Assembly: GCA_947564305.1 (NCBI GenBank)
Contig: CANOBT010000022.1
Location: forward strand, 1 to 54,403
Origin: an uncultured Lachnospiraceae bacterium
GTDB taxonomy: Bacteria > Bacillota_A > Clostridia > Lachnospirales > Lachnospiraceae
Reading direction: 5' to 3'
Length of the DNA: 54,403 nt
Shown piece after piece: positions 8,232-16,492 of the stretch. The position numbers were made by a program, and so were the translations under genes. Each line of letters starts with the position of its first letter. Within the stretch, counting starts at the first letter, position 1. The notes beneath the pieces were generated by a model. The model was not told the DNA's origin, ran no database searches, and was given only the letters and a program-made list of their open reading frames with translations.

Positions 8232-9566
8232 TCATATCTTGTATAGATAATTTGCAAGCTCCCAGTCTGTTACCTGCATACAGTAATCAGAATATTCCTG
8301 CTTCTTTGCTTCTATAATTTTCGAAGACAATTCTTTCCCCAGTACTTCACATATATACGTATCCCACTCCAGTTCTTTAACCGCCTCACTAAGGTTTTCC
8401 GGAAGTCTCTCTATCTGAAACGCCTTTCGTTCTGCTTCTGTCATATTCTGGATATTTTTATCTACACTCGCCGGAGGCATGATCTGATTACGGATTCCAT
8501 CCAGGCCAGCCGCCAGCACCACAGCAAATGCCAGATATGGATTTGCAGAGCAATCCGGGCTTCTAAGCTCAATTCTTGCATGCTCCCCCCGCACCGGCGG
8601 AATCCGAAGCAAGGAATTTCTCGCACTTGCAGACCACCCCCGATAGACCGGAGCTTCCTGCCCCGGAACGAGCCGTTTATAAGAGTTTACCGTAGGATTG
8701 GTAATACACGTGATTGCCTGAATATGCTTCATCAGGCCCCCCATAAAATAATACGCCTCCCTGCTAATTCCATTCGAGTCCGCATCGTCTCGGAAAATAT
8801 TTTTCCCCTCTTTATGCAAAGACAGATTTAAATGCATCCCTGAGCCCGCGGTCTCTGTCTTTGGTTTCGGCATAAAAGCAGCATGCAGACCGTGTCGTTT
8901 CGCGATGGTCTTCACAACCATCTTAAAGGTCATAATATTATCCGCCGCAGCCAGGGCCTCATCAAACTGGAAATCAATCTCATGCTGTGCAGGCGCACTT
9001 TCGTGATAAGAAGATTCCACTACAAAGCCCATTTCCTCCAAAGTAAGCACCATATCCCGGCGCGCATTCTCTCCGAAATCCAGCGGTCCCACATCAAAAT
9101 AACCTCCCTGCTCATGGGTCAGCGTCGTAGGCAGGCCGTCTTCATCCGTATGAAACAAGAAAAACTCGCATTCCGGCCCTACTTTCATCGTATAACCCAT
9201 TTCCGCGGCCTCGTGGAGCACTCGTTTCAGCACCTGCCGCGGATCAATCTCACTGGGCGACCCATCCGGACGGTGTACATCACAGATCAGTCGGGCAACC
9301 TTTCCCTGCTGTGGCCGCCATGGAAATATCTCAAATGTATTCAGATCCGGATATAGATACAAATCTGACTCCCCTTCTCCTGACAAGCCTCTGATAGGAG
9401 AACCGTCAAATACGCACTCATTGTTCAATGCTTTTTTCAACTGGCTTCCGGTAACAGCCGTATTCTTCATTGTTCCATAAATATCCGTAAACTGCAGACG
9501 GATAAAGCCCACATCCTCTTCCTCCGCCAGTTCTATGATATCTTTCCTCGTATAATTATGCATCAT
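8232..9566 (-). CDS. glnA: Glutamine synthetase, type I
   Basis: A 444-residue GSI enzyme making glutamine from glutamate, ammonia and ATP. Visible motifs are FTDIYGTMKN near the N-terminus, the metal-site segments GPECEFFLF and SSYHESAPAQHEIDFQ, the ATP loop around KTETAGSGMHLN, and RIPPVRGEHARIELRSPDCSANPY. The adenylylation-site tyrosine segment of proteobacterial GlnA is not evident; the size fits the GSI-alpha subgroup. A GGAGGT site precedes the ATG. It lies between glnN and the ANTAR regulator gene on the same strand, consistent with a dedicated nitrogen assimilation block. Confidence 0.95.
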   Translation of the reverse strand: MMHNYTRKDIIELAEEEDVGFIRLQFTDIYGTMKNTAVTGSQLKKALNNECVFDGSPIRGLSGEGESDLYLYPDLNTFEIFPWRPQQGKVARLICDVHRPDGSPSEIDPRQVLKRVLHEAAEMGYTMKVGPECEFFLFHTDEDGLPTTLTHEQGGYFDVGPLDFGENARRDMVLTLEEMGFVVESSYHESAPAQHEIDFQFDEALAAADNIMTFKMVVKTIAKRHGLHAAFMPKPKTETAGSGMHLNLSLHKEGKNIFRDDADSNGISREAYYFMGGLMKHIQAITCITNPTVNSYKRLVPGQEAPVYRGWSASARNSLLRIPPVRGEHARIELRSPDCSANPYLAFAVVLAAGLDGIRNQIMPPASVDKNIQNMTEAERKAFQIERLPENLSEAVKELEWDTYICEVLGKELSSKIIEAKKQEYSDYCMQVTDWELANYLYKI

Positions 9567-9651
9567 CTACCTCCTATTTCTGAGAACCCTCTTCAGACTC
9601 TACATTTTGCAGCCTCGCCGGCCACGAAATATCCCCCAAAACATCGGCTTT

Positions 9652-9688
9652 AAAAAAGGACGTTCTCCTGGTTTAGAAACGTCCTTTT
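9652..9688 (-). terminator. Terminator between glnN and glnA
   Basis: An 11-bp stem (AAAAGGACGTT pairing with AACGTCCTTTT, loop 13 nt) is followed by a T-run on the minus strand. It is 76 nt past the glnN stop and 86 nt before glnA. It can be a simple glnN terminator or a regulated one, because it also starts with the AGGACGTT word found in the glnN leader hairpin. Confidence 0.75.
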
Positions 9689-9762
9689 ATAGTTCGTGAT
9701 TCTATTTTACAGCAAATAACAAAAGTTTAACATTCGCTATAAAATCTAAACAGAGATAGAGG

Positions 9763-11877
9763 CTATACCTCAAAAATCAAATCTCCATAGGAAGGCATTG
9801 GCCATACTTCCTTATCCACAATCATCTCCAGCTTATCTACAGGAGCCCTAAGCGCCTCCATAGCCGGAAATACATCTGAATGATAATAGTTTGCCTGTTC
9901 CGCTCCTTCTTCTTTTCCTGCGGCCTCTTCTGTCACATGAATCAAAGCATCTAAAGCAGCCTTTGTCTCTTTCAGTAAAGCGCTCACTTCTGTCAATATA
10001 CCTGACTGTACACTCGTATCTGCACCGGCTTCTTTTACAGCTAAGATCGTATCTGCCAGAGTCTTCGTATAACCCATGATAGCCGGAATTATCTGCTTGC
10101 TTGCCATATCGATCATGGTACGCGCCTCAATGTTAATGGCTTTCGCATAGGATTCATACTGGATTTCCGCCCTGGATTCCAGTTCTGCTTTTGTAAATAC
10201 ATTGAACCGCTCAAACAACTGGACTGCCTTATCCGTTGTAATACTCGGAATTGCTTCCACCATGGATTTAATATTTGGAAGCCCTCTTCGCTCCGCCTCT
10301 TTTACCCATTCGTCAGAATATCCGTTTCCATTAAATACAATCCTCTGATTCTCAATCATATACTGTTTGATCAGATCATGTACTGCCATATCAAAGTCAT
10401 CCACTTTTTCCAGAACATCACATGCATCTGCAAAGGCTTCCGCAACAATCGTATTCAATACGATATTCGGATTCGCAATGGAATCGCGGGAGCCGACCAT
10501 ACGGAATTCAAATTTATTTCCTGTAAATGCAAATGGTGAAGTTCTGTTCCTGTCCGTAGCATCCTTAGACAAATCCGGCAGCGTCGTTACACCGGTCTGC
10601 AGCTTACCGCCCTTTAAGCTGTGGGTGGCCTGACCTGTGCTGATCAACTGCTCCATCACATCCTCTAACTGTTCTCCAAGGAAGATAGAAATAATAGCCG
10701 GAGGCGCTTCATTTGCTCCAAGTCTATGGTCATTTCCCGGGTCTGCCGCAGACTCACGCAAGAGATCCGCATGCTTATTCACTGCCTTCAGGATACAAGC
10801 CAGAACCAAAAGGAACTGTCTGTTCTCATGAGGCGTTTTCCCTGGTTCTAACATATTGATACCATCGTCCGTTGTAATCGACCAGTTATTGTGCTTACCA
10901 GAACCGTTCACCCCTGCAAATGGCTTCTCATGAAGGAGACACTTCATGCCATGCTGGCAAGCGACCCTTTTCAATGTCTGCATTACAATCTGGTTATGGT
11001 CTACCGCAATATTCGCTTCCGCATAAATCGGAGCCAGCTCATGCTGTGCCGGAGCCACCTCATTGTGCTGTGTCTTAGCCGATACACCCACCTTCCATAA
11101 TTGAATGTTCACGTCCCTCATGAACCCTGCAATTCTCTGGCGGATAGTTCCGAAATAATGGTCATCCAACTCCTGCCCCTTTGGCGGCATTGCACCGAAC
11201 AGAGTACGTCCCGTATAAATCAAATCTTTTCTCTGCTCAAACAGCTCTGCATCCACCAGAAAATATTCCTGCTCTGGTCCCACAGAAGGAGTAACCTTTT
11301 TAGACGTTGTATTTCCAAATAAACGAAGGAGTCTGAGTGCCTGCACATTGATTGCTTCCATGGAGCGCAAAAGCGGCGTCTTCTGATCCAATGCCTCTCC
11401 TGTGTAGGAACAGAATGCAGTTGGAATACATAGTGTTGCACCTGCCGCATCCTGCCTTACGAATGCCGGTGATGTACAATCCCATGCCGTATATCCTCTT
11501 GCCTCAAATGTAGCACGAAGTCCGCCTGACGGAAATGAAGAAGCATCCGGCTCGCCCTTAATCAGCTCTTTCCCTGAAAAGCTCATCAGAATCTTTCCGC
11601 TGGGAAGCGGTGCGGAGATAAAGGAATCATGCTTTTCCGCTGTCACTCCCGTCAGAGGCAGAAACCAGTGTGTATAGTGAGTCGCTCCTTTTTCAATAGC
11701 CCACTCTTTCATCTCATGTGCGATTACGTCTGCTGTCTCAAGGTCCAGTTCTTTCCCCTCTTCAATCGTTTTCTTCAAGTTTTTATACACTTTTTTCGGC
11801 AAACGCGCCTGCATGACCGTATCGTTAAACACATTTTCCCCAAAAATATCAGCTACATTGAAATATTCTGTACTCAT
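9763..11877 (-). CDS. glnN: Glutamine synthetase, type III
   Basis: A 704-residue GSIII enzyme, the size expected for this class and far longer than GSI. Typical segments include [62 protein letters not shown] and [15 protein letters not shown]. It carries out the same reaction as GlnA. A second, larger glutamine synthetase is common in gut Clostridia and Bacteroidetes. Its start is preceded by AAGGAAGG. The gene has its own promoter and a leader hairpin, so it is likely regulated at transcription elongation. It is followed by a terminator and then glnA. Confidence 0.96.
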   Translation of the reverse strand: MSTEYFNVADIFGENVFNDTVMQARLPKKVYKNLKKTIEEGKELDLETADVIAHEMKEWAIEKGATHYTHWFLPLTGVTAEKHDSFISAPLPSGKILMSFSGKELIKGEPDASSFPSGGLRATFEARGYTAWDCTSPAFVRQDAAGATLCIPTAFCSYTGEALDQKTPLLRSMEAINVQALRLLRLFGNTTSKKVTPSVGPEQEYFLVDAELFEQRKDLIYTGRTLFGAMPPKGQELDDHYFGTIRQRIAGFMRDVNIQLWKVGVSAKTQHNEVAPAQHELAPIYAEANIAVDHNQIVMQTLKRVACQHGMKCLLHEKPFAGVNGSGKHNNWSITTDDGINMLEPGKTPHENRQFLLVLACILKAVNKHADLLRESAADPGNDHRLGANEAPPAIISIFLGEQLEDVMEQLISTGQATHSLKGGKLQTGVTTLPDLSKDATDRNRTSPFAFTGNKFEFRMVGSRDSIANPNIVLNTIVAEAFADACDVLEKVDDFDMAVHDLIKQYMIENQRIVFNGNGYSDEWVKEAERRGLPNIKSMVEAIPSITTDKAVQLFERFNVFTKAELESRAEIQYESYAKAINIEARTMIDMASKQIIPAIMGYTKTLADTILAVKEAGADTSVQSGILTEVSALLKETKAALDALIHVTEEAAGKEEGAEQANYYHSDVFPAMEALRAPVDKLEMIVDKEVWPMPSYGDLIFEV

Positions 11878-11919
11878 AATGCCTTCCTTTCTATTCGCCT
11901 GAAGCAGTTTTCTAGAATG

Positions 11920-11966
11920 CTCTTTTAAAGAAAAGAGGACACTCCAAGCAACCTTGGAACGTCCTC
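11920..11966 (-). promoter_or_regulatory. Leader attenuator of glnN with two mutually exclusive hairpins
   Basis: On the minus strand, starting about 15 nt after the predicted transcription start, GAGGAC...GTCCTC (11935-11966) encloses a second stem TCCAAG/CTTGGA and is followed by TTTTCTTT, an intrinsic terminator. The next segment, CTCTTTT-CTTT-AAAAGAG (11920-11937), is a perfect hairpin that uses the terminator's last CTC and its T-run, so the two cannot form together. This predicts termination control of glnN, plausibly by the ANTAR protein encoded nearby. A standard double ANTAR hexaloop motif was not identified. Confidence 0.6.
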
Positions 11967-11986
11967 GTTCAAACTTTACGCCTGTC

Positions 11987-12015
11987 AGTATAACTCACTT
12001 TTTCTAAAAAGGCAA
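11987..12015 (-). promoter_or_regulatory. Sigma-A promoter of glnN
   Basis: On the minus strand TTGCCT (12010-12015) and TATACT (11987-11992) are separated by 17 nt. The predicted start near 11980 leaves a leader of about 100 nt containing the attenuator. Confidence 0.7.
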
Positions 12016-12083
12016 GTATATTTTTTATTTTTTTCAAAACAGCAAACAGACCTATCATTTACCGCTTCGAATAGTTACAATTT

Positions 12084-12947
12084 TCAGGCTTTTCCAACAG
12101 AACCAAATAATTCCATCTTCTCTTTTACTGTAGCCATGATTGCATCTGCGCCTGGCTTCAGAAGTTTACGCGGGTCAAAGCCCTTACCTTCCTGATCTTT
12201 TCCTGCCTCGATATATTCGCGTGTTGCTGCAGCAAAGGAAAGCTGGCATTCTGTATTTACATTAATCTTAGCAACGCCGAGAGAAATAGCCTTCTTAATC
12301 ATATCAGCCGGGATTCCTGTACCGCCGTGAAGTACGAGAGGCATGTCTCCTGTAAGCTTCTGGATTGCATCCAGAGTCTCAAAGCTTAAGCCTTCCCAGT
12401 TAGCCGGATATTTTCCATGAATGTTACCGATGCCTGCTGCTAAGAAGTCAATTCCAAGGTCAGCGATTCTCTTACATTCTTCCGGATCTGCGCACTCACC
12501 CTTGCCAACTACGCCGTCTTCTTCTCCGCCGATAGCTCCTACTTCTGCTTCAAGGGACATTCCCTTTTCATTTACAATCGCAACCAGTTCTTTTGTCTTC
12601 TCTACGTTCTCCTCGATTGGGAAATGAGAACCATCAAACATAATGGATGAGAAACCTGCCTCGATACACTTCATACATCCATCATAGCTGCCGTGATCCA
12701 AATGCAGAGCAACCGGAACTGTGATGTTCAGCTCTTCCAGCATACCATTTACCATGCCGACTACGGTCTTATATCCTGCCATGTACTTGCCAGCGCCCTC
12801 GGAAACACCCAAGATAACCGGAGACTTGCACTCCTCTGCTGTGAGAAGGATAGCTTTTGTCCATTCCAGGTTGTTGATGTTAAACTGACCTACTGCATAG
12901 TGTCCTGCTTTTGCTTTCTGAAGCATCTCTTTTGCTGATACTAACAT
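12084..12947 (-). CDS. fba: Class II fructose-1,6-bisphosphate aldolase
   Basis: A 287-residue zinc-dependent aldolase of glycolysis and gluconeogenesis, cleaving fructose-1,6-bisphosphate to triose phosphates. The catalytic Asp84 and zinc-ligand His85 are in HLDHGS, with further zinc histidines at 177 (GNIHGKY) and 207 (VLHGGTG). NINNLEW near residue 25 is typical for the family. A tagatose-bisphosphate aldolase role is possible because the families overlap, but the stand-alone context and length fit Fba. The gene has its own strong promoter and is probably monocistronic. Confidence 0.93.
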   Translation of the reverse strand: MLVSAKEMLQKAKAGHYAVGQFNINNLEWTKAILLTAEECKSPVILGVSEGAGKYMAGYKTVVGMVNGMLEELNITVPVALHLDHGSYDGCMKCIEAGFSSIMFDGSHFPIEENVEKTKELVAIVNEKGMSLEAEVGAIGGEEDGVVGKGECADPEECKRIADLGIDFLAAGIGNIHGKYPANWEGLSFETLDAIQKLTGDMPLVLHGGTGIPADMIKKAISLGVAKINVNTECQLSFAAATREYIEAGKDQEGKGFDPRKLLKPGADAIMATVKEKMELFGSVGKA

Positions 12948-13016
12948 AATTTCATTTCCTCCAATTCTCCCACCCCGTCAGCTTATACTGACAGGAAATA
13001 TTTTAAATCTCGTTCC

Positions 13017-13045
13017 ATTATATCCCATTCTTTCAAAAAAGACAA
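13017..13045 (-). promoter_or_regulatory. Sigma-A promoter of fba
   Basis: On the minus strand TTGTCT (13040-13045) and a perfect TATAAT (13017-13022) have a 17-nt spacer, consistent with strong constitutive expression. The leader contains a small hairpin at about 12976-12993. Confidence 0.75.
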
Positions 13046-13107
13046 TCTGTAATTTCGAAAATCAGAGGTCACATTGCACAAAAATATAGAGTCAGATTCG
13101 TCAGAAA

Positions 13108-13833
13108 TTACATCTTCGACAGCGCAGCCCTGTCTGCAACGACTGTTACATCCTGATGCATCTGCAGAATCGATGCCGGCACTTCCGGGGTAACCTCTCC
13201 TGTAAATGCCTTTGCGACAATCTCTGCCTTATCCTCTCCGCTGACTACCACTAACACCTTCTTTGCCTTCATGATTGTCCCGATTCCCATCGTATACGCC
13301 TGCTTCGGAACCTCATCTGCTGACGCAAAAAAACGCTTGTTGGCTTCAATCGTGCTCTCTGTCAGGTCTACACAATGGGTCGTCTTCTCAAATACCGGTG
13401 CTGGTTCATTGAACCCAATATGTCCGTTATGGCCCAGTCCAAGGAGCTGCAGATCAGCTCCGCCCAAAGAATCCACCAACTCTTCATATCTCTTACATTC
13501 TTTCTCTGAATCCGCCTCCATTCCATTGGGCACGTGGGTGCATTCCGGGCGCACATTTACATGATTAAACAGATGCTGGTGCATAAAATAGTAATAACTT
13601 TGATCGTTCTCCCGATTCAATCCTTTGTATTCATCTAGGTTCACTGTGGATATTTTTGAAAAATCCAGGTCACCCTTTTTATACCACTCTACCAGTTGTT
13701 CGTAGATTCCTATCGGCGTGGAGCCTGTTGCCAAACCCAACACACAATTCGGCTTCAGTATCATCTGGGCGGATATAATATTCGCCGCTTTTCTGCTCAT
13801 ATCTTTATAATCTTCTGCTGCAATAATTCTCAT
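13108..13833 (-). CDS. nagB: Glucosamine-6-phosphate deaminase
   Basis: A 241-residue enzyme converting glucosamine-6-phosphate to fructose-6-phosphate and ammonia during amino sugar use. Catalytic and binding segments are present: GLATGSTP for phosphate binding, Asp67 in NLDEYKGL, and His138 and Glu143 in GLGHNGHIGFNEP. Its length is typical of the Firmicute form, which lacks the long C-terminal allosteric tail of E. coli NagB. It has its own promoter and no nagA next to it, so the deacetylase must be elsewhere. Upstream of fba, it feeds glycolysis directly. Confidence 0.95.
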   Translation of the reverse strand: MRIIAAEDYKDMSRKAANIISAQMILKPNCVLGLATGSTPIGIYEQLVEWYKKGDLDFSKISTVNLDEYKGLNRENDQSYYYFMHQHLFNHVNVRPECTHVPNGMEADSEKECKRYEELVDSLGGADLQLLGLGHNGHIGFNEPAPVFEKTTHCVDLTESTIEANKRFFASADEVPKQAYTMGIGTIMKAKKVLVVVSGEDKAEIVAKAFTGEVTPEVPASILQMHQDVTVVADRAALSKM

Positions 13834-13877
13834 ATTTCTCTCCTTACTTAATTACGAACTCATTTTGTGTCCATTTC

Positions 13878-13906
13878 ATACTATCAAATAGAGGTTGGAA
13901 TGTAAA
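13878..13906 (-). promoter_or_regulatory. Sigma-A type promoter of nagB
   Basis: On the minus strand TTTACA (13901-13906) and TAGTAT (13878-13883) have a 17-nt spacer, and the start codon lies 45 nt downstream. Confidence 0.55.
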
Positions 13907-13987
13907 GCGAATAATGCAAAGTTGATTTTGTTACCGCTCATAAACATAATCTTGCAATAAATTTCATATCGAAAAATAAAATTTCTC

Positions 13988-14016
13988 TTGCACTATTGGA
14001 AATTGTGTGCTATAAT
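13988..14016 (+). promoter_or_regulatory. Promoter of the tRNA-Glu gene
   Basis: TTGCAC (13988-13993), a 17-nt spacer and a perfect TATAAT (14011-14016) lie 64 nt before the mature tRNA start, a strong stable-RNA type promoter. Confidence 0.75.
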
Positions 14017-14080
14017 CAATTTTGCTTGTGAGACATAGCATTTATTTAAAAGAAAAGTATGTCGCAAGTCTGATAGATAC

Positions 14081-14152
14081 GGCTCCATGGTCAAGCGGTT
14101 AAGACGCTAGCCTCTCACGCTGGAATCAGGGGTTCGATTCCCCTTGGAGTCA
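14081..14152 (+). tRNA. tRNA-Glu (anticodon CTC)
   Basis: A complete cloverleaf: acceptor GGCTCCA/TGGAGTC with one G-T pair, discriminator A, T-loop GGTTCGATTCC, and anticodon stem CTAGC/GCTGG around loop CTCTCAC. The anticodon CTC at 14114-14116 reads GAG. CCA is not encoded. It is a single-tRNA transcript ending in a strong terminator. Confidence 0.95.
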
Positions 14153-14160
14153 TCATTAAA

Positions 14161-14194
14161 AAATCTCCGAACGACAGAGTTCGGAGATTTTTTT
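14161..14194. terminator. Strong bidirectional terminator
   Basis: AAATCTCCGAAC pairs perfectly with GTTCGGAGATTT around a 6-nt loop, followed by seven T on the plus strand and flanked by a matching A-run. It ends the tRNA-Glu transcript and the lipid kinase gene arriving on the opposite strand. Confidence 0.92.
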
Positions 14195-14195
14195 G

Positions 14196-15143
14196 TTATT
14201 CCTCTTTAATTTTTTCTAATATTTCTTCCTTCTCTTCCTCCAAGGATATCTTCGTATCCTCCTTGACCATAAGCGACAATGCCTGCTTTCGGTTATAGAT
14301 TGTCACAGCATCATGTTCTCCGCCAAACTCGCCGTCCAGCGTCCACGGAATCTCCTCCACGCATTCAAAATGCACTTCCCCTGAACGGAAGGAGTATACA
14401 TGATTTGAGTCAATCTGCTTGATTACAAGAGAGGCAATAATTTCATTCAATGCAATTGGATTCTTCGGTGTCTTGATCAATGTCACTTCAAAAAGCCCGT
14501 CATCAAAGATAACATCTTTTCCAATAATCCCTTTAAATCCCCCGACCGATCTGGAATTTGTGACCATGCCAAACATGAAGTCGTCCTCTAACGACTCCCC
14601 GTCATGCGTGACTCTGATATGATAGGACGGAATGTTAAATATCTGCTTCGAGCCTTCTAGAATATATGCAAGATGCCCCAGCACATTTTTCATACTCTGC
14701 TTTGTCTCATAGGATACATCCGTAAACAGGCCGAACGCTGCAATGTATACAAAATAGTCATCATTAAACTTTCCTACATCACACGGGAACACCGTTCCAT
14801 TTACTGCGGTATCCGCTGCTTCTAAAATATTACTGGAAATATTCAGACTATTGGCAAAATCGTTGGTCGTACCAGCCGGAATATATCCCACCGGCACCCT
14901 TTTTGCCCGTTTGGACAGCCCGGTAACCACTTCATCCAGTGTGCCGTCCCCTCCGCTGCATACGATAAGATCATAGTCTTCTGTGTAAGTAATCACCTTT
15001 GTCAGCGCATCATGCTGACACTGTGTGGGATAGATTGTCACATCATATCCGCCTTTTACAAAAATATCAACCACATCTGCCAGCTTTGGCTTTAATAATC
15101 CGGTTCCTGCATTCGGATTATAAACAAACAGCATCCTTTTCAT
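14196..15143 (-). CDS. Diacylglycerol kinase family lipid kinase (YegS/BmrU type)
   Basis: A protein of 315 residues from the chosen start. The DAGK catalytic signature is clear: YNPNAGTG at residues 8-15, the nucleotide-binding GGDGT at 64-68, and PAGTTNDFANSL. These cytoplasmic enzymes phosphorylate diacylglycerol or related lipids in membrane phospholipid turnover. The frame extends five codons further to an ATG at 15158, but that ATG is inside the GGAGGT ribosome site of the ATG at 15143 (7-nt spacing), so 15143 is the start. The C-terminus is unusually rich in Glu and Lys. Which lipid is used cannot be told. Confidence 0.88.
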   Translation of the reverse strand: MKRMLFVYNPNAGTGLLKPKLADVVDIFVKGGYDVTIYPTQCQHDALTKVITYTEDYDLIVCSGGDGTLDEVVTGLSKRAKRVPVGYIPAGTTNDFANSLNISSNILEAADTAVNGTVFPCDVGKFNDDYFVYIAAFGLFTDVSYETKQSMKNVLGHLAYILEGSKQIFNIPSYHIRVTHDGESLEDDFMFGMVTNSRSVGGFKGIIGKDVIFDDGLFEVTLIKTPKNPIALNEIIASLVIKQIDSNHVYSFRSGEVHFECVEEIPWTLDGEFGGEHDAVTIYNRKQALSLMVKEDTKISLEEEKEEILEKIKEE

Positions 15144-15211
15144 AAGCTCTACCTCCATGATATTTGCAACCGCTTTTGCTGCACCGACATATCAGAATTT
15201 AAGACAACAGC

Positions 15212-15243
15212 CCTATAACCCTGACTGCAAATAGGGTCATAGG
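15212..15243 (-). terminator. Possible terminator of the murB-rapZ-whiA-crh operon
   Basis: CCTATaACCCT pairs with AGGGTcATAGG around a 9-nt loop, about 20 nt past the crh stop. The following T-run is poor, so this is a weak call. Confidence 0.35.
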
Positions 15244-15262
15244 ACCTGTTCGATTACACGCT

Positions 15263-15520
15263 TTAAGTGGCTGCCATAAAAAATGTCTTAATCCCCTCCG
15301 CAGCTTTTTCTTCGTCTTCGCCGTCTGTCAGTATTGTGACTTCCTCTCCTTTAGAAAGACTCAGGCTCATCATACCCATGATGCTCTTTGCATTGATGCT
15401 CTTTTCCTCCACCTTAATGTACACTTTGCTCACGTACTGGCTTGCCTCCTGTACCAACAATGCAATCGGTCTTCCATCAAGCCCCTTTTCTTGTCTTACG
15501 ACAACTGGCGTTTCAATCAT
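15263..15520 (-). CDS. crh: HPr-like protein lacking the PTS histidine (Crh-like)
   Basis: An 85-residue HPr-fold protein. The position of the PTS phosphorylation site, His15 in HPr (GLHARP), is Asp15 here (GLDGRP), while the HPr-kinase target Ser46 and its surroundings (AKSIMGMM) are kept. It therefore cannot carry PTS phosphate on His15 but could be phosphorylated on Ser46 and act as a carbon catabolite co-regulator with CcpA, as Bacillus Crh does (Crh has Gln15). The start ATG overlaps the whiA stop by 4 nt, the same place crh has in the Bacillus yvcJ-yvcK-yvcL-crh operon. The name is by analogy; the Asp is unlike Crh itself. Confidence 0.82.
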   Translation of the reverse strand: MIETPVVVRQEKGLDGRPIALLVQEASQYVSKVYIKVEEKSINAKSIMGMMSLSLSKGEEVTILTDGEDEEKAAEGIKTFFMAAT

Positions 15521-16476
15521 AATAACCCTCCTTGTTCTTGCTTAACCTTCTCTGCCAATTCCCCCAGCTTGCGAAGTCTGTGATTCACCCCAGACTTGCC
15601 TACCGGTGGCGACAAGATTTCCCCCAGCTCTTTTAGTGATGCGTCCGGATGCGTAAGGCGGGCCTGTGCCACTTCCTGCAGCCCATCCGGCAATTTTTCA
15701 AAACCGATAGTGTCTCGCAAGTATGTAATATCCTCCATCTGCCTTACTGCAGCGGAGACGGTTTTGTTGATGTTCGCCGTCTCACAGTTCACCTTCCGGT
15801 TCACTGTGTTGCGCATCTCCTTCAAGATTCTGACATTTTCCAGTTCCATCAAGGATACATGCGCTTCCATGACATTTAAGATATCTACAATCTGTGAACC
15901 TTCTTTTAGATACACGACATAAGATTTTTTCCTCCGGACAATCTTCGCATCCATTGCAAAGCTGCATATCAACATCTGAATCTGCTCAGCCATTACCTCA
16001 GCCGCACAGACAATCTCAAAATGATAAGACTTTGACGGATTGCTCATGGAGCCCGCTGCCAAAAAGGCTCCCCGGATGAATGCCCGTCTGCAGCAAATCT
16101 GCTGGACCACGATAGGGTTCGCAATGTGCACCTCGTCAAACCCTCCCGTATGTTCATCCATCAATTTCGTTGCCTGAAGAATACGGAGTGCATCTTGATG
16201 CCGTCCAACCATAACCATATAGGATACGCTCTTCTTCACCATATTTCTCCGAATTGAGATATCAGCATCTATATTAAATGTTTTTTTGATTAATGTAAAG
16301 ACTTTTCTTGCAACAGCCTGATTTTCCGTATAGATTTTTACATGGCACTGATTCCTGCTGCCTATGGCAATGGAACCGCACATGCTGAGCAAAGCCGCTA
16401 ATTCCGCAATCTGGCAGTGCCTTGCCTCCTTTACGCTCCTGGAAATTTCTTCCTTAACATTTCCAGAAAATGACAT
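15517..16476 (-). CDS. whiA: DNA-binding protein WhiA
   Basis: A 319-residue WhiA protein with an N-terminal LAGLIDADG-homing-endonuclease-like fold (no catalytic activity is known for WhiA) and a C-terminal helix-turn-helix of the SPPVGKSGVNHRLRKL type. It starts SFSGNVKEEISR, typical of Firmicute WhiA. In Streptomyces it activates sporulation septation; in Bacillus it affects cell division and chromosome segregation. It lies 16 nt downstream of rapZ and overlaps crh by ATGA, so the three are one operon. The yvcK gene usually found between rapZ and whiA is not here. Confidence 0.95.
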   Translation of the reverse strand: MSFSGNVKEEISRSVKEARHCQIAELAALLSMCGSIAIGSRNQCHVKIYTENQAVARKVFTLIKKTFNIDADISIRRNMVKKSVSYMVMVGRHQDALRILQATKLMDEHTGGFDEVHIANPIVVQQICCRRAFIRGAFLAAGSMSNPSKSYHFEIVCAAEVMAEQIQMLICSFAMDAKIVRRKKSYVVYLKEGSQIVDILNVMEAHVSLMELENVRILKEMRNTVNRKVNCETANINKTVSAAVRQMEDITYLRDTIGFEKLPDGLQEVAQARLTHPDASLKELGEILSPPVGKSGVNHRLRKLGELAEKVKQEQGGLL

Positions 16477-16492
16477 GTCTATTCCCTGCCTT

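Noticed and set aside
9567..9651. Double ANTAR hairpin target in the glnA leader
   Set aside because: I looked for paired stems with hexaloops having A at position 1 and G at position 4, but found no convincing pair.
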